Shown here: positions 1-10,594 of the stretch, one piece after another | Layout: each line of letters opens with the position of its first letter | Position numbering within the stretch: the stretch's first letter is position 1 | Source: Cydia pomonella | Taxonomy: Eukaryota > Arthropoda > Insecta > Lepidoptera > Tortricidae | Assembly: GCF_033807575.1 (NCBI RefSeq) | Contig: NW_026907798.1 | Span: forward strand, 62,001 to 126,000 | DNA: 64,000 nt | Direction: 5' to 3' | Notes under the pieces: model-generated | The model's database searches: none | What the model saw: the letters and a program-made list of their open reading frames with translations, nothing else | What the model was told of the DNA's origin: nothing | Position numbers and translations under genes: made by a program

Positions 1-205
1 GAATTTCGTACATTAAATCATTGTCAACCGGTTCGACACTTTTATGATCATAAATATGAACGGTAAATAGTTTTAACATTTTATTAGTTGGAGTTAATGT
101 CACGCAAGATCCTAATCGCTGTAGTGTGAAGCGGACCATCATCACACTTTGCAGCATTTCAATGGATAATCTATTCCGCAGCTTATTTTTTACTATATTA
201 TAATC

Positions 206-334
206 TGTGGCCCTAGTGAAAAAGGGTACAAGTATCTGGCAGCGCAGGTGTAAAGGGGTGTAAGTTCCACGTAACACTTATGCCCTTATACACCTAAACT
301 GCCAGAGACTTGTACCCTTTTTCACTAGGGCCAC
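206..334. mobile_element. Palindromic MITE (copy 1 of 2 in window)
   Basis: The two halves are near-perfect reverse complements over about 58 bp and share the terminus GTGGCCCTAGTGAAAAAGGG. The loop is about 13 bp. It has no coding capacity, so it is a foldback MITE. A second copy, mostly the right half and loop, lies at 54,838-54,925, which shows a dispersed family. I could not fix the target duplication. Confidence 0.75.
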
Positions 335-449
335 AACGGTTATAGACAACGCGCGTTATACCCTTGCATTTGAAATGGGAACTGTTATAAACGCCAACCC
401 GCATTTTGCGATATTTTCGAAACGTTTGCAGCCAGCAGCATCGCAATCG

Positions 450-779
450 TCGTAGGTATACTTCAGAGTAAAAATCCGCTGATGTTGAAGTGTTTGACCA
501 CATTTTATTACTCAATTGGTCCCACTCAGATTCGATATCATTTTTGTTTCCGTAAATATGAGGTCGCTGAATGTGATTTAAAACTGGTTTTATGTCAGGT
601 TTTACTTGAGACGTAACAACTTTTGGGTCTAAATTAGCAATTACTTTCAGGATTGATAAATTATCCGGCAGCCGTTTTTGTATCTGTTCTGCAAGGCAAC
701 ATAAAAAGTTCTTGCATCTTTCGCTTACATCCAATAACGTGTGCGCACCCGTCGTACTCAAGTTTGCCATCAAATCCAA
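450..779 (-). pseudogene. hAT-like transposase C-terminal fragment
   Basis: The minus-strand reading frame is open for about 110 codons with protein-like composition. It includes a run resembling the region near the C-terminus of some BED/MYM-type hAT transposases: a cysteine-rich start (ERCKNFLCCLAEQIQKRLP), then a KP-rich linker, then an IESEW..L segment. The frame stays open to 294, but the last 50 residues overlap the right arm of the neighbouring palindromic MITE and its flank, so I exclude them. No upstream catalytic domain is present on either side, so this is a decayed fragment. The family assignment comes from memory of the motif layout. A chance ORF is the alternative. Confidence 0.42.
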
Positions 780-1535
780 GAATCAACAGCCACGACGCCA
801 CAGACCCAAAATAGAGCGCTAGAAGCTTATTTACACGATACTTTTGGTGGGGCCCAACACCTAGATCAAACTTATAGCCATAACAGACTACCGCACGTAT
901 GGAAGTACCCTGCCTCTCCCTGCTCCACCGTACTTGCTTTTTATTATTAACATTACGGACTTTCTATTTCTATACGTCTTCCGTATGAAATGACATGTGC
1001 AAACGAGACAGCTGTATGAATGTGTATAGCGACGTTCCGTTCACACAGGTCATTTCGTAAGGAAATCGGGTAAAAATTCCGTATGTATGTGGCCGGCCTA
1101 ACACTGCACGACCCGACAAAGGGGCCCGACCATAAATGATGGTCTAAACCGCCTTTACAGCGACGAAATATCATACAACCACGTTACAAATCACTGTGTA
1201 GCTTAGATCGGAACGTTCAGCCGTGTATGTCCTTCTCAATCGCACTTGCGAATTCAAGCAACACAGAGTGGGATACACTATGGTATCGAGAACGTTTCAT
1301 TTCCAGTATAGTATGTAGCTTCTCACATCGTGAACACTTTTAGAAAAATCCCTAAAAAAACCACTAAAAATACTTAGCCCCTAAAAAAACCACTGGCTGC
1401 TTTTTTTCCCCCTAAATTTAGTGGTAAAACCACTAAGTTGGCAACCCTGAACTGACAGTTGCCATGCGATTGTTCCAAAACATACGTTTCACACTTACAA
1501 AACCAAAGACCATTCCATAACCACGCAGGGGCCTA
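780..1535. other. No gene seen
   Basis: Mixed-composition sequence without a convincing ORF. Around 1,340-1,450 there are repeated CCTAAAAAAACCACT blocks followed by GTTGGCAACCCT. That last motif also forms the terminus of the element at 41,842-42,226, so a decayed relative may lie here. Confidence 0.4.
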
Positions 1536-1646
1536 CCACGAAAATCGAAATTCGCAAATAGCTGTGATCTTTCTCTTTTACTCTCACTAAGACGTAATTA
1601 GAGTGATAAAAAAATCCCCGCAATTGACGAACTTCGATTTTCGCGG
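1536..1646. mobile_element. MITE with terminal inverted repeats
   Basis: The left end CCACGAAAATCGAAATTCG matches the reverse complement of the right end (CGAACTTCGATTTTCGCGG) with few mismatches. The inner parts continue to pair imperfectly. A TA dinucleotide flanks the left side and TTA the right. It is non-coding and about 111 bp long. Confidence 0.5.
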
Positions 1647-1899
1647 TTATAGCCCAGTTACAGAAGGAAGAAAGAAGACCTTAAACGTCAAAGGACAGAA
1701 AACGGAAACTTATAATCATAAAATTATAAGTCGGTGCTTATTAACACAAAGAGTAGTATAATAACGTGATAATAACACCAGATTCAAAACTATTCATGAG
1801 ATTATTATTTTATCCTAGTTTGATAATAATAGAGTCTCAAGGCACACACCTCACCGATAAATGCATTTAGCCGGCTATTAAATATCTTAAGCCTTTATA

Positions 1900-2102
1900 G
1901 GGAGCGTGCATCAACTGTAGGAGGCAGCACAGGAGCCCTCAGATTTTTGGCGCGAGGCGTAAATGTGATGTTTATTGTTCCGATGTAGCCCACAAGATGG
2001 CAGAACCTACTATACACAAGAAAACACGTGACATGTAAATGTACATGTTTATGGTTCCGATTCAGGCCACAAGATGGCAGACCCTCCAACGCGCACGGTC
2101 CC
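1900..2102. mobile_element. MITE with TA target duplication
   Basis: The ends GGGAGCGTGC and (reversed) GGGACCGTGC form inverted repeats immediately flanked by TA on both sides. Inside, a roughly 30-bp motif containing CACAAGATGGCAGA occurs twice in tandem (about 1,978-2,008 and 2,056-2,086). Non-coding. The small ORFs across it have no protein-like features. Confidence 0.55.
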
Positions 2103-2504
2103 TATCAGGCTGACAGTTCAAAAATGAAAATCGAATGTCAGTCTTACTCATCGAAAATAGAACACAAGTTTGAAGTGCCGTATGTGGGAAATATTATCCC
2201 TTATTATATCCCTTAGCCTGGTAAAGGGTTAAATAGCCTCTTTAAAATTCAACAAATTTTCTATAATATTTTTTCTACCCGTGGACTGTAATGGTTGAAT
2301 TAAGATTTCGTATACTAAACTGTAATTGGGTACTTTTCATGTATGAGCTCCCAACTCAACTATAATATTCATTTCAAAACGGTTTAGTCAACTATAGTGA
2401 AATTGACCAATCACAGCTCGCCGTGGTCAAGAGGAGGAAACAAAACGATAGCTCAAATTAATTAATTATTTTTAGGTTGTATAGTACAAACAATTTCTGT
2501 TTTG
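2103..2504. other. AT-rich, nothing recognised
   Basis: No ORF, repeat or RNA gene could be supported here. Confidence 0.4.
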
Positions 2505-2600
2505 CCCTATGGTTGACTGGTAGAGAATGCCTTAAGGCATTAAGTCCGCCATTTGTACTTATTTTTAATGTGCAATAAAGTTAAAAATAAATAAACAATT
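2505..2600 (+). repeat. LINE 3' tail fragment
   Basis: Contains TGACTGGTAGAGAATGCC, a CTTAAGGCATTAAG palindrome and GTGCAATAAAG followed by AAATAAATAAA. This is the layout of a lepidopteran LINE 3' untranslated end with a polyadenylation signal. No coding part remains. The family assignment is from memory. Confidence 0.5.
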
Positions 2601-2669
2601 GCTTCATAAGTCATAAACGCACATGTGACACCCTTAATATAAAATATACGTAAAATATAAATAATAACG

Positions 2670-4195
2670 CGTCTTTTTCGGCTCTCTTACTCTTCTGGCG
2701 TAGTCCCAACCTCGTGGAAGTCAGCTTTGGTACACCCGATCCCTAAAAAAGGCGACCGCTCAAATCCATCCAACTACAGGCCAATAGCTATAACCTCCCT
2801 TTTCTCGAAGATAATGGAGTCCATTATCAACTGCCAGCTCCTTCGGTACCTAGAGGACCACCAGTTGCTTAGTGACCGACAATACGGATTCCGTAGAGGC
2901 CGCTCGGCTGGTGATCTTCTAGTTTACTTGACACATCGTTGGGCACAGGCGATCGAGACAAAGGGAAGGGGGGCATTGGCTGTTAGTTTGGATATAGCGA
3001 AGGCTTTCGATCGCGTTTGGCATAAAGCACTTCTTTCGAAGCTACCATCTTATGGGCTTCCCGAGAGATTATGTGTATGGGTCAGGAGCTTTCTAGCAGA
3101 CAGAAGCATAAAGGTCGTAGTTGACGGTAAATGCTCAGACTCCATGTCTGTGAATGCTGGTGTCCCCCAAGGCTGTGTGCTATCACCCACCCTATTCCTT
3201 CTGCATATCAATGGCCTGCAAATCAGCGGCATTCATTGTTATGCTGATGATAGTACGGGTGATGTGTCTTACACCGGCCGCACCAATATCTCTCGGGAAA
3301 ACGTCATAGAGAGCCGGAACAAACTTGTGTCTGAAATTGAGACTTCCCTAAAAGAAGTCTCCGAATGGGGTCGACTTAACTTAGTCCGTTTCAATCCTAC
3401 CAAGACACAAGTTTGCGCGTTTACCGCAAAAAAGTTAGAGTTTGTCGTATTACCTCGTTTTGAGAGCACTCCCCTGACTGCCACATCCGGTATCGGAATC
3501 CTTGGCGTCGACATCTCGAGTGAAGTCCAGTTCCGTGGCCATCTAGAGGGTAAGGCTAAATTAGCCTCAAAAAAGCTCGGTGTGCTCAACAGATCGAGAC
3601 AGTATTTCACATCGGCCCAACGCCTACAGCTTTATAAGGCGCAGGTGCGCCCGCACATGGAATACTGTTCTCATCTATGGGCAGGGGCACCCCAGTACCA
3701 GCTTCTCCCTCTGGACCGCATCCAAAAGAGCGACTCGAATTGTCGACTGCCAGCGTATTTCGGATCGGCTTCACTCCTTGGCGCTGCGTAGAGATGTGGC
3801 CTCGCTCTGCATTTTCTATCGCATGTACAACGGGGAGTGCTCCGAAGAATTGTTCGGATTAATCCCTGCCGCTTCTTTTCGCCATCGCCCTACGCGACAA
3901 TATTTCCATCCTCACCACTTAGATGGTTGGCAGTCCTCAACTGTGCGTTTTTCCAGGAACTTTCTGCCTCGCACTGCTAAACTGTGGAATGAACTGTCGC
4001 CTGCGGTATTTCCGGGCCGATACGACCTTCAAACCTTCAAGAAAAGAGCGTACTCCCATCTTAAAGGCCGGAAACGCACTTACAACCCCTCTGGTGTTGC
4101 AGATGTCCATGGGCGGCGGTAATAGCTTACCATCAGGTGTTCCGTCTGCTCGTTTGCCTCCTCAATCATAAAAATATATATATATAAAAATAATA
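2670..4195 (+). mobile_element. 5'-truncated jockey-like non-LTR retrotransposon
   Basis: A plus-strand LINE copy that keeps only the reverse transcriptase and C-terminal part of ORF2 and the 3' tail. The endonuclease and ORF1 are missing, which is the usual result of incomplete target-primed reverse transcription. The 3' end carries CTTACCATCAGGTGTTCCG and GCTCGTTTGCC, then an (AT)n/A-rich tail at about 4,170-4,195. The 5' junction is placed near 2,670, where the protein frame loses similarity to the family. No target duplication was identified. Confidence 0.82.
2691..4122 (+). pseudogene. Jockey-type reverse transcriptase, frameshifted
   Basis: Reads as the RT domain of a lepidopteran jockey LINE. 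Visible are the WKSA..PIPKKGDRSNPSNYRPI entry, QYGFR.GRSAGDLL, RT motif A (SLDIAKAFDRVWH; catalytic Asp at about 2,991-2,993), GVPQGCVLSPTLF, and motif C YADD at about 3,240-3,251 with both catalytic aspartates present. The frame continues through the thumb region (LNLVRFNPTKTQVC) and RPHMEYCSHLW. At about 3,724-3,731 it shifts: a deletion of two bases in a GAGA run moves the rest into another frame. That frame carries the family C-terminus (RNFLPRTAKLWNELSPAVFPGRYD..FKK) to a stop at 4,122. A residue also seems lost just before YADD. The protein copied viral-style RNA into DNA at chromosomal nicks in the parent element. This copy cannot make a complete product. Confidence 0.85.
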
Positions 4196-4660
4196 TAAAA
4201 AACGTTCATTATTTGACATGCGCACATCATGTTGTTACTAACGCCAGGCAGCGCTGCCTTCGAATCGTGGCCGGCAGCCAGTACCGACCGAGTGGGCAGC
4301 TAGTAAATTTCGTGCTGCTATGACAAAATGGTCTTAGGAGATCTTCCTTGGCTTTTCCTAACTAGTAACGATGAAAAGCTTTTACAGATTTTGGGAAGAA
4401 AAAAATAATCAGCGATAAAAACGATAATTTGTAATTTTCTTCCATTTTTATACAGGATTAAATGATTCCGAGAAACCAACCTAGGTTTAGGGCACTATAC
4501 ACCGTGAGCAGGTAAAACCCGACAGATTTTTAAAGGTGTAGGTAATCTTGACAGATATTAAAGTTTTATACATAAAGGAAACTCGCAATTTTTATCGGTA
4601 AATAAAAAAAAACCTACTTATTGGTTGTAATGGTTTTTTTTTCGCCAACATGTTTTTTTT
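4196..4660. other. AT-rich, nothing recognised
   Basis: No gene or clear repeat could be supported. Confidence 0.4.
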
Positions 4661-4663
4661 TAA

Positions 4664-4815
4664 TACTACGTCGATGGCAAACAAGCATACGGCCCGCCTG
4701 ATGGTAAGCAGTCTCCGTAGCCTATGTACGCCTGTAACTCCAGAGGACCCCTCGTTGAGCTCTGGCAACCTTAATACTCACCGGCAGGCACACAACACTA
4801 TGAGTAGGGTCTATA
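4664..4815 (-). repeat. Retroelement 3' tail, family B (copy 1 of 4)
   Basis: On the minus strand it reads CATAGGCTACGGAGACTGC, CTTACCATCAGGCGGGCC and TATGCTTGTTTGCC, ending at TACGTCGATGGC-like sequence reversed. The same core recurs at about 12,960-13,075, 31,818-31,880 and 36,985-37,135. It is a short non-coding tail of a LINE or of a SINE that borrowed it, and includes GTTGAGCTCTGGCAACC and ACACTATGAGTAGGGTC. Confidence 0.6.
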
Positions 4816-5129
4816 ATTAAAAATTGGTTATCTCGCTTACTCCTGTGAGTTGCAACGGAGTGACGGCTATGTGCTATCTTGCTCATATTAGCCGAGAGCC
4901 GTTCGGTCGTCCTCGCACGCGCTCGGCATTAGTTCGGTCGGATCACTCGGATCGCTTTGCTGTCAGTGCCACTCCTCGCTCCCGTTTCGTTTCGCGTGTA
5001 GTGTATTAAAATGTACTAAAAGCAGAATCATTAGGGTCTAGTACAGTGCAGGGAATTGAGTCTTTTTGACTTTAGTACGAGTATGTGTACTACACAAGCC
5101 TAACCAGTACCCTGGATGGTGCAAGTGGC

Positions 5130-5240
5130 CCTTAGACATCTAAGTACTAATAGTGGCTCTGTGAGCCGTAGACCTCTCCCATGGCTCCGTCATTTTGAAA
5201 AAAATCCAAAAACTGAATCGACAAACAAACTATATAGGTA
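5130..5240 (+). repeat. Retroelement 3' region, family E fragment
   Basis: Contains GTGAGCCGTAGACCTC, ATGGCTCCGTCATTTTGAAA and AATCGACAAACAAAC. It matches the longer copy at 49,343-49,545 and the fragment at 36,465-36,560. Non-coding, and decayed relative to the other copies. Confidence 0.45.
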
Positions 5241-5439
5241 CCCATACTGAAACACCCTGTCAGTAGAAAAATGCGCGAAATTCAAATTCCTCCGTGCCTA
5301 CATTTTTTAAATTTGCCGCCTTTTTCTACAGGCAGTGGCTGTGCCAGAGTATAGTTATTATAATTATCTTACCTGCTCATCAATTATTTATTTATTATTT
5401 ATTATTATTTTATTATGTATCTCCTTGGATTTCACGGGC

Positions 5440-5690
5440 CTATAAATCCCGGTCTTTTGATAGGCTTGCGTGGGGATATAGATCCAACACGTAGAGGCCT
5501 CTTGGAGAGCTTTAATGTCATGTAGAACGCCTGCTGGAACCCGTTCACGGGCGCAACAATAGACACCTATGAACCGGTCTCAACAGGCATTGGGACTATT
5601 GTAGTAAAGTGAACAGTATAACGGTCTATGGATTGAAGTTTGGGAGGACAATGAGACTGGGTTATTGCAAAGACGTTATTATACTTACGA
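5440..5690 (+). repeat. Probable LINE 3' untranslated fragment
   Basis: The stretch TTGCGTGGGGATATAGATCC, TAGAGGCCTCTTGGAGAGC, CCCGTTCACGGGCGCAACAA and CCGGTCTCAACAGGCATTGG is GC-richer than its flanks and resembles a remembered lepidopteran LINE 3' region. No other copy lies in this window, so support is weak. Confidence 0.3.
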
Positions 5691-5693
5691 TTT

Positions 5694-5743
5694 TTTTTGC
5701 CCAAGCTGAAAGGTAGACCTTCGCTTTCGCTCGGCTAATAAAG
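5694..5743 (+). repeat. Family E tail (GCCCAAGCTGAA type)
   Basis: GCCCAAGCTGAAAGGTAGAC, then CTTCGCTTTCGCTCGG and TAATAAAG, matches the tail at 7,435-7,520 and the end of the copy at 49,343-49,545. It looks like the extreme 3' end of a retroelement. Confidence 0.45.
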
Positions 5744-5828
5744 CAAAGTAACTACCTACCCAAGAGAATTGTTTGTAATTAGATAAAGTCTAAGAAAAAA
5801 AACGTGCTAGTTGTTTTGACATCCAAAA

Positions 5829-5990
5829 CAGGTGGCGCTGTACTCACGAAGTACGAAGTAACTAATTAATAATCTGTGGCTGTACTGCGCTATACGTTTT
5901 GCGTTTACTGAATTGTCAAATGTCAACTTTTGACAATCAGAGTTACCGTAAACTGTACGGAGCTTACAGCGCCATCTCGTTTACCTGTCA
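5829..5990. mobile_element. Candidate MITE with GGCGCTGTA ends
   Basis: AGGTGGCGCTGTA at the left and TACAGCGCCATCT at the right are reverse complements with one mismatch. The inner sequences pair only in patches. It could also be two unrelated short motifs, so confidence is low. Confidence 0.33.
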
Positions 5991-6443
5991 AATTCCAAGC
6001 ACGAAATTGTCTTAGATTTTACGCATCTTACTCACTCAATTAATGTATCTTTGCTACCTAAGGATAAAAATTTATAAAATTAGCGATGCCTAGGTGACCT
6101 AGGCATGACGAATTGTCCCGTTAGTGGCGATTTGGCAACTTCCGCGTCAAGTCTAGCCCTCACGTCTCTAGGTCGTAAACCTGGTTCTAGATATCTTATA
6201 TTAGGAGTTAGTGCCCATAAAATGTGTAGCTACATGCAAGCGGCGTATGATTGTGTTTTTTAGGGTTCCATAGACAACTAGGAACACTTATAGTTTCATG
6301 TCCAAACGGACATTTCGGTAAAAAAAATGTTACTTCTGTAACGAATTTGAGCCATAATTTTATTCACCGTTACTAAAAGTATCTGTTATGTAACTGCCGA
6401 AGCTAGCTCGAAGTTTCATAGGCGGGGATCATGTTTACCCCTA
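5991..6443. other. No gene seen
   Basis: At about 6,257-6,310 AGGGTTCC and CTAGGAACAC are reminiscent of a common lepidopteran repeat start. Nothing else is recognisable. Confidence 0.35.
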
Positions 6444-6914
6444 TAATGGCTCCTCCACATGATGGCCCAGCGCTGGACCAGCGAAATGGCCATGCGATGG
6501 TTATGGCTCTTCTACACGATTGCCCAGCGCTGGACCAGCGAGATGGCTATGGATGATTGAGTGCTCCTCTACATGATGGCCCAGCGTAGGCCAGTCCTAG
6601 GGACGCATTTATGCGTTAGAGGGAGCAAGTGATATTTCTATCTCATTTCACCGCATAACTGCGTCCCTTGGACTGGCCTACGCTGGGCCATCGTGTAGAA
6701 GAGCCCTGAGAGCACGCACTATGGAATGGGCCACGTGTAGATGCGTACGCACCATCACTGGCCCACTACCTTTGATGTGCGGACGAAAAACCGATACCGT
6801 GGCCATCCCATCGCCATCCAGCCGCGCCATAAGCCGTCCAACAACACTACTCTCTCTATACGCTGGCCCATCTTAGTGGGCCAGTATGATGGTCCATCGT
6901 GTAGAGGAGCCATT
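6444..6914. mobile_element. Foldback element with repeated subterminal motifs
   Basis: The termini TAATGGCTCC and GGAGCCATTA are exact reverse complements. The motif CTCCTCTACACGATGGCCCA (with small variants) occurs in direct and inverted orientation at about 6,449, 6,508, 6,562, 6,680 and 6,890. GGCCTACGCTGGGCCAT at 6,676 mirrors ATGGCCCAGCGTAGGCC at 6,577, so there is an inner hairpin as well. No transposase is present. Multiple copies of one motif near both ends suggest binding sites for an absent transposase. Confidence 0.7.
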
Positions 6915-7273
6915 AGGGACAATACTTACCTATATATAGAACCTTATGAATAAACGAAGGTCTAGCCGTCACGGGCTCTTTTGTCTCTCCCTTAGGTTAA
7001 GTCTGGCTGTCTGTCTTACCATTTATAGGGTTTCTTCTTCTTACCTTTGGCCAAGCCTACTAGATGGCGCCACTATTTGATATTTAAGAAATCTAACACA
7101 TATCAGTGAAAGAATATGGGTCAAAGTCAAATGGCGTGCTAAAAGTTTTAATCATGTGTCGAAAGATGGCAGTAAATTTACTGTGACTACAAACTTTACT
7201 TTGACAACCCACCTCTATTTCAAATTGTCCTTGGTACCTAATATATAGGTATAATGTATCTGGTCAAGTAGAT
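6915..7273. other. Nothing recognised
   Basis: Unassigned sequence, apart from ACTAGATGGCGCCAC at about 7,059. Confidence 0.35.
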
Positions 7274-7333
7274 AAAAATCTAGTTTTTAGCGTGAGTCAT
7301 CTACATATGACTCACGCTAAAAACTAGATTTTT
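7274..7333. repeat. Perfect 26-bp hairpin
   Basis: Bases 7,274-7,299 are the exact reverse complement of 7,308-7,333, with an 8-base loop. The stem reads from AAAAATCTAG to GCGTGAGTCA. It may be a minimal MITE, the remnant of a longer palindrome, or a structured RNA if transcribed. Confidence 0.8.
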
Positions 7334-7434
7334 TAAAGAAATGGGTAATTTATTTTTTCGCTTCAACCCCATGGTGTGGGATGTCGTTTGTTTCTCTGAG
7401 TCTGATACTATACCTGAGTATGGTACTAGTGGCT

Positions 7435-7520
7435 TGATCCGGACTATTCCGGACATACCTACAAAATAATTTTAGCCCAAGCTGAAACAGAGACCTTCGC
7501 TTTCGCTCGGTCAATAAAAA
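7435..7520 (+). repeat. Family E tail (second copy)
   Basis: Reads CCGGACATACCTAC, then GCCCAAGCTGAAACAGAGAC and CTTCGCTTTCGCTCGGTCAA with a short A run. It matches the sites at 5,694 and 49,500. Confidence 0.5.
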
Positions 7521-8185
7521 CTATACTGTACTTAGGTACTAGTTAATAAATCTTATTTAGCGGGTAGGTTAGGTACAGTATTATCGTTTTGCTAAAAGGT
7601 AAGTTTATTATTATTTTTTTCATGAAGGCTATTGAAGTCTAGTTAGTATATTTGTCTATGAATGAATGTGTCACCACATAGTCAAATGAGTCAGTTTCGA
7701 GTACACTGTCCCATACGATACGTGATTTATATTACAAATAGAATGTAATATGTAAATTGTTCGCCGAATTTAACTATGATTTCCTGTCGGTTAACTCACA
7801 AATAGAAACGTTTAAATCTATATTTAAGTACCTCCTCATTATTAGGGACACGTACTTTTACAATATTGGTAGGTTTATTACGCGATTATCGCACTGGTCC
7901 GTATCCGCGCTCCGCTCTGGCGTAAGAGTGAGACAGCCCTATGCACGTTTAAGGTTAGGGTTCCTGTCCCTTACGGGCGCATGCGTATACCACATCTAGT
8001 TGATCCTATCATCTATGACCTAATTAATCTTCACACATTAGTGTTTTACGACCTATTTTCTTACTAATTGTTGCAATGTTATCTCCTGACCTTATGCAAT
8101 TAGTCTTTACATTAACGCGTTAGATGTGTTATATAAATAATACTATCTAGGACTTAGCCACAGATATCTCACGTTGCTATATCTG
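7521..8185. other. No gene seen
   Basis: An AT-rich stretch with a GC-richer patch at about 7,885-7,995. The 80-codon frame over it shows no domain and poor composition, so I do not call it a gene. Confidence 0.35.
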
Positions 8186-8328
8186 GGTGCCTAGCCAAGG
8201 TGACAATCGTTTGTGTTACGATAACGAAACGCTTTGTGTCTCTCTATCACTTCCATATTAGTGCGACAGTGGCAGCTGCGTTTCGATCGCTACGGAGCGT
8301 AAACGATTGGCATGTTGGCTACGCAGCC
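8186..8328. mobile_element. MITE, family F (copy 1 of 3)
   Basis: Left GGTGCCTAGCCAAGGTGACA continuing to ATCGTTT pairs with right AAACGATTGGCATGTTGGCT ending GCAGCC. Related copies are at 8,938-9,013 (right half) and 42,378-42,470. Non-coding. Confidence 0.6.
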
Positions 8329-8937
8329 TGATCGACACATCTGTACATATACCTATGTATGCCAAGAGGATTCCATATTTGAGAAAAATCTGAAACTTGG
8401 TTGCTAATAACTACAGCTTGCAACAAAGAATAAGTACCTAATGGTATTATTATAAGTGTTCGACTGAAGTTTCGGTTTGGCAGGTTTCCAATAGTAATAT
8501 AATCAAGCTTTTCAATCTCGCACCTTACTTAGGCAACTCAGCATACTATTGTGTGTGCAGACCATTTTTTTTGTAGCAGTACATCTTTTGTATTGCATAT
8601 TGAATGTGTTTATATGACTGTTTGGGTTCTGAATAAACTAATAAAATCGGCCCTAAAATACTTGTGATGTAGATATAGATAACGCTATTATTGTACCTAC
8701 TCGTGGGATCCGTGGCGAAAGGTCAACATGTCAATGTTAATTAGAGCAATTACATATTGCAGCTACTGTTATGCAACTGCATCTACTTGTACGAGGAGAT
8801 AAAACATGGGAGATATTACAATCTTTAGCTATACAGGGCGCCCCAAAACTACGTACAAGTTACGGAAAGTTAAAAAAAAATCGGAATCGTTCTCGGAATA
8901 TTTCTTGAAAATTGCACAGTATCGCCAACCGCAGGCA
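8329..8937. other. Nothing recognised
   Basis: No gene seen. The 60-codon frame at about 8,806-8,988 runs into the MITE at its end and shows no recognisable domain. Confidence 0.35.
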
Positions 8938-9013
8938 ACGGTCACTGTCTCACTAATATGGAAGAGTGAGATGACTACGGAGCGTTAACGATTGGCACGT
9001 TGGCTAAGCATCC
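8938..9013. mobile_element. MITE family F, right half
   Basis: CTACGGAGCGTTAACGATTG and GCACGTTGGCTAAGCATCC match the right half of the copy ending at 8,328, including the inner CTCACTAATATGGAAG-like block. The left terminus is missing. Confidence 0.5.
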
Positions 9014-9070
9014 TGTTGTATTTGCCTTGCAATGCTAGGTATGTTGTGACAAATACCACAATTATACTTC

Positions 9071-9240
9071 GTATCCAAATCCAAGACAACAAATATAATT
9101 TACTAGCAGCAGTACACGTTATCGTGCAGTCCAAGTCACACATTTTAGAGATTATAGTATTTAAAAAACAAGTTCGCGCTGTCCCTCTCACTCGCTACGC
9201 TGCGTTCCTGCTTCGACATCGCTCCTCCAGTACTCATTAC
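9071..9240 (+). repeat. Dispersed repeat, family G (plus copy)
   Basis: From GTATCCAAATCCAAGACAAC through CAAGTTCGCGCTGTCCCTC to CTCCAGTACTCATTA this is essentially identical, in reverse, to 13,752-13,934. The only difference I see is a 13-base tandem duplication in the other copy. Short ORFs in both copies are mirror images of one another and have no protein features. Confidence 0.75.
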
Positions 9241-10594
9241 ATGTTTTTGTGTTAGTCCGAGTCACACGTATTTTCGCCAAAATAGTGTTCCTCTAAATAT
9301 GTGTACCTAATTGTGTTTCGATTAATGTTTATTGTGCGCTGAATAAGAAGTATAGAATCAAAACATTATTTGAACTGCCGACCGCCGTACCCTCGAACGA
9401 AAAATTGATGTTTATTCAGCTCGGCAAGTCTAGTCTCGTTTGCCATACTTACATGGCAGTTAAACTTTAAATTTGAAATTGTAGGTATATTCGTTTAGCG
9501 TAATAAACTTATTACCTAAGAAATCAAGTAAGTAATTTTTACGTTCATACGAAATCACTTACTACAACTACCTTCTTTTTTGAATAAATAAATTACGGAA
9601 AAAATAAGTATGGGGCTACAAATAGATTACAATTTGAACTTTAAATAATTGTAATACGTACTATTATAGTATTATTTACTAATATAATATTATTTAGATT
9701 TCATTTTATGATTGCATAAAATGCAATGTTCACTCACAATTTTTTTTTACGAGATGCTTTCGCGTACAGATTTAAATATACAAACCATATCTGAATAAAG
9801 TTAATATATACTAGGTAATCGTTTCACGAAAGCGGCTTTTACCATGTCCGATCTACCCTACCATACAATAAAACAGATAACAATGGTAATCCTTGCCGAT
9901 TGGTAATAAGTGCCTATGAATGATAACAAAACGCGTCTTTATGCAAATGTACATACACAGTACCAACAAGTTTAATGAGCGTCTTATGAGGATACCTATA
10001 GGTATAAATATACAGGAGTAATGTCAATCAATACACAATCTATAAGACATTGGAAGACTATTTAGTCTGACTGACAGTTTAAAGTGTTTAATGCCATTAA
10101 TCGACGTATACAAACGGGACGTGCTATGCGTGCTCCGATACCGTGCGCCCCATGCCCCATATGAGGGCCATAGTGAATCGTATGGATCATGACGGATTAG
10201 GTAGTAGGCTTTAATCGGACATCGCGGTATCGTCGAGTCTTGGGTCCAATCGATGTGGTCGCCTCCTAAATTTGATCATCAGTTAGTTACCCGCTTTGTT
10301 ATTATTAGACAGCTTTGATTAACATAATATAATATAATTTTAAAATGAAATATATTATGGAAAGATATACTTGATTTGTGTAATATTGTGGACTCCGTCT
10401 AATAATAATTCTCCTTTCCGTGAGTACTTAGAAGCTTAGGTTTACTGTGCAACAAGATATTCATCAAACAGAAAATCGGTATTAACTTTGTTGATTAAAG
10501 TTTTAATGTAATTTTATAATGCACATTAATTAATAGTTCAAAATTAAAACACATATTAAATAAATATTTTCTTATAAATGAGATGTCGACATGG
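9241..10594. other. AT-rich, nothing recognised
   Basis: About 1.35 kb without a supportable gene, repeat boundary or RNA. Includes several A/T runs. Confidence 0.4.
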
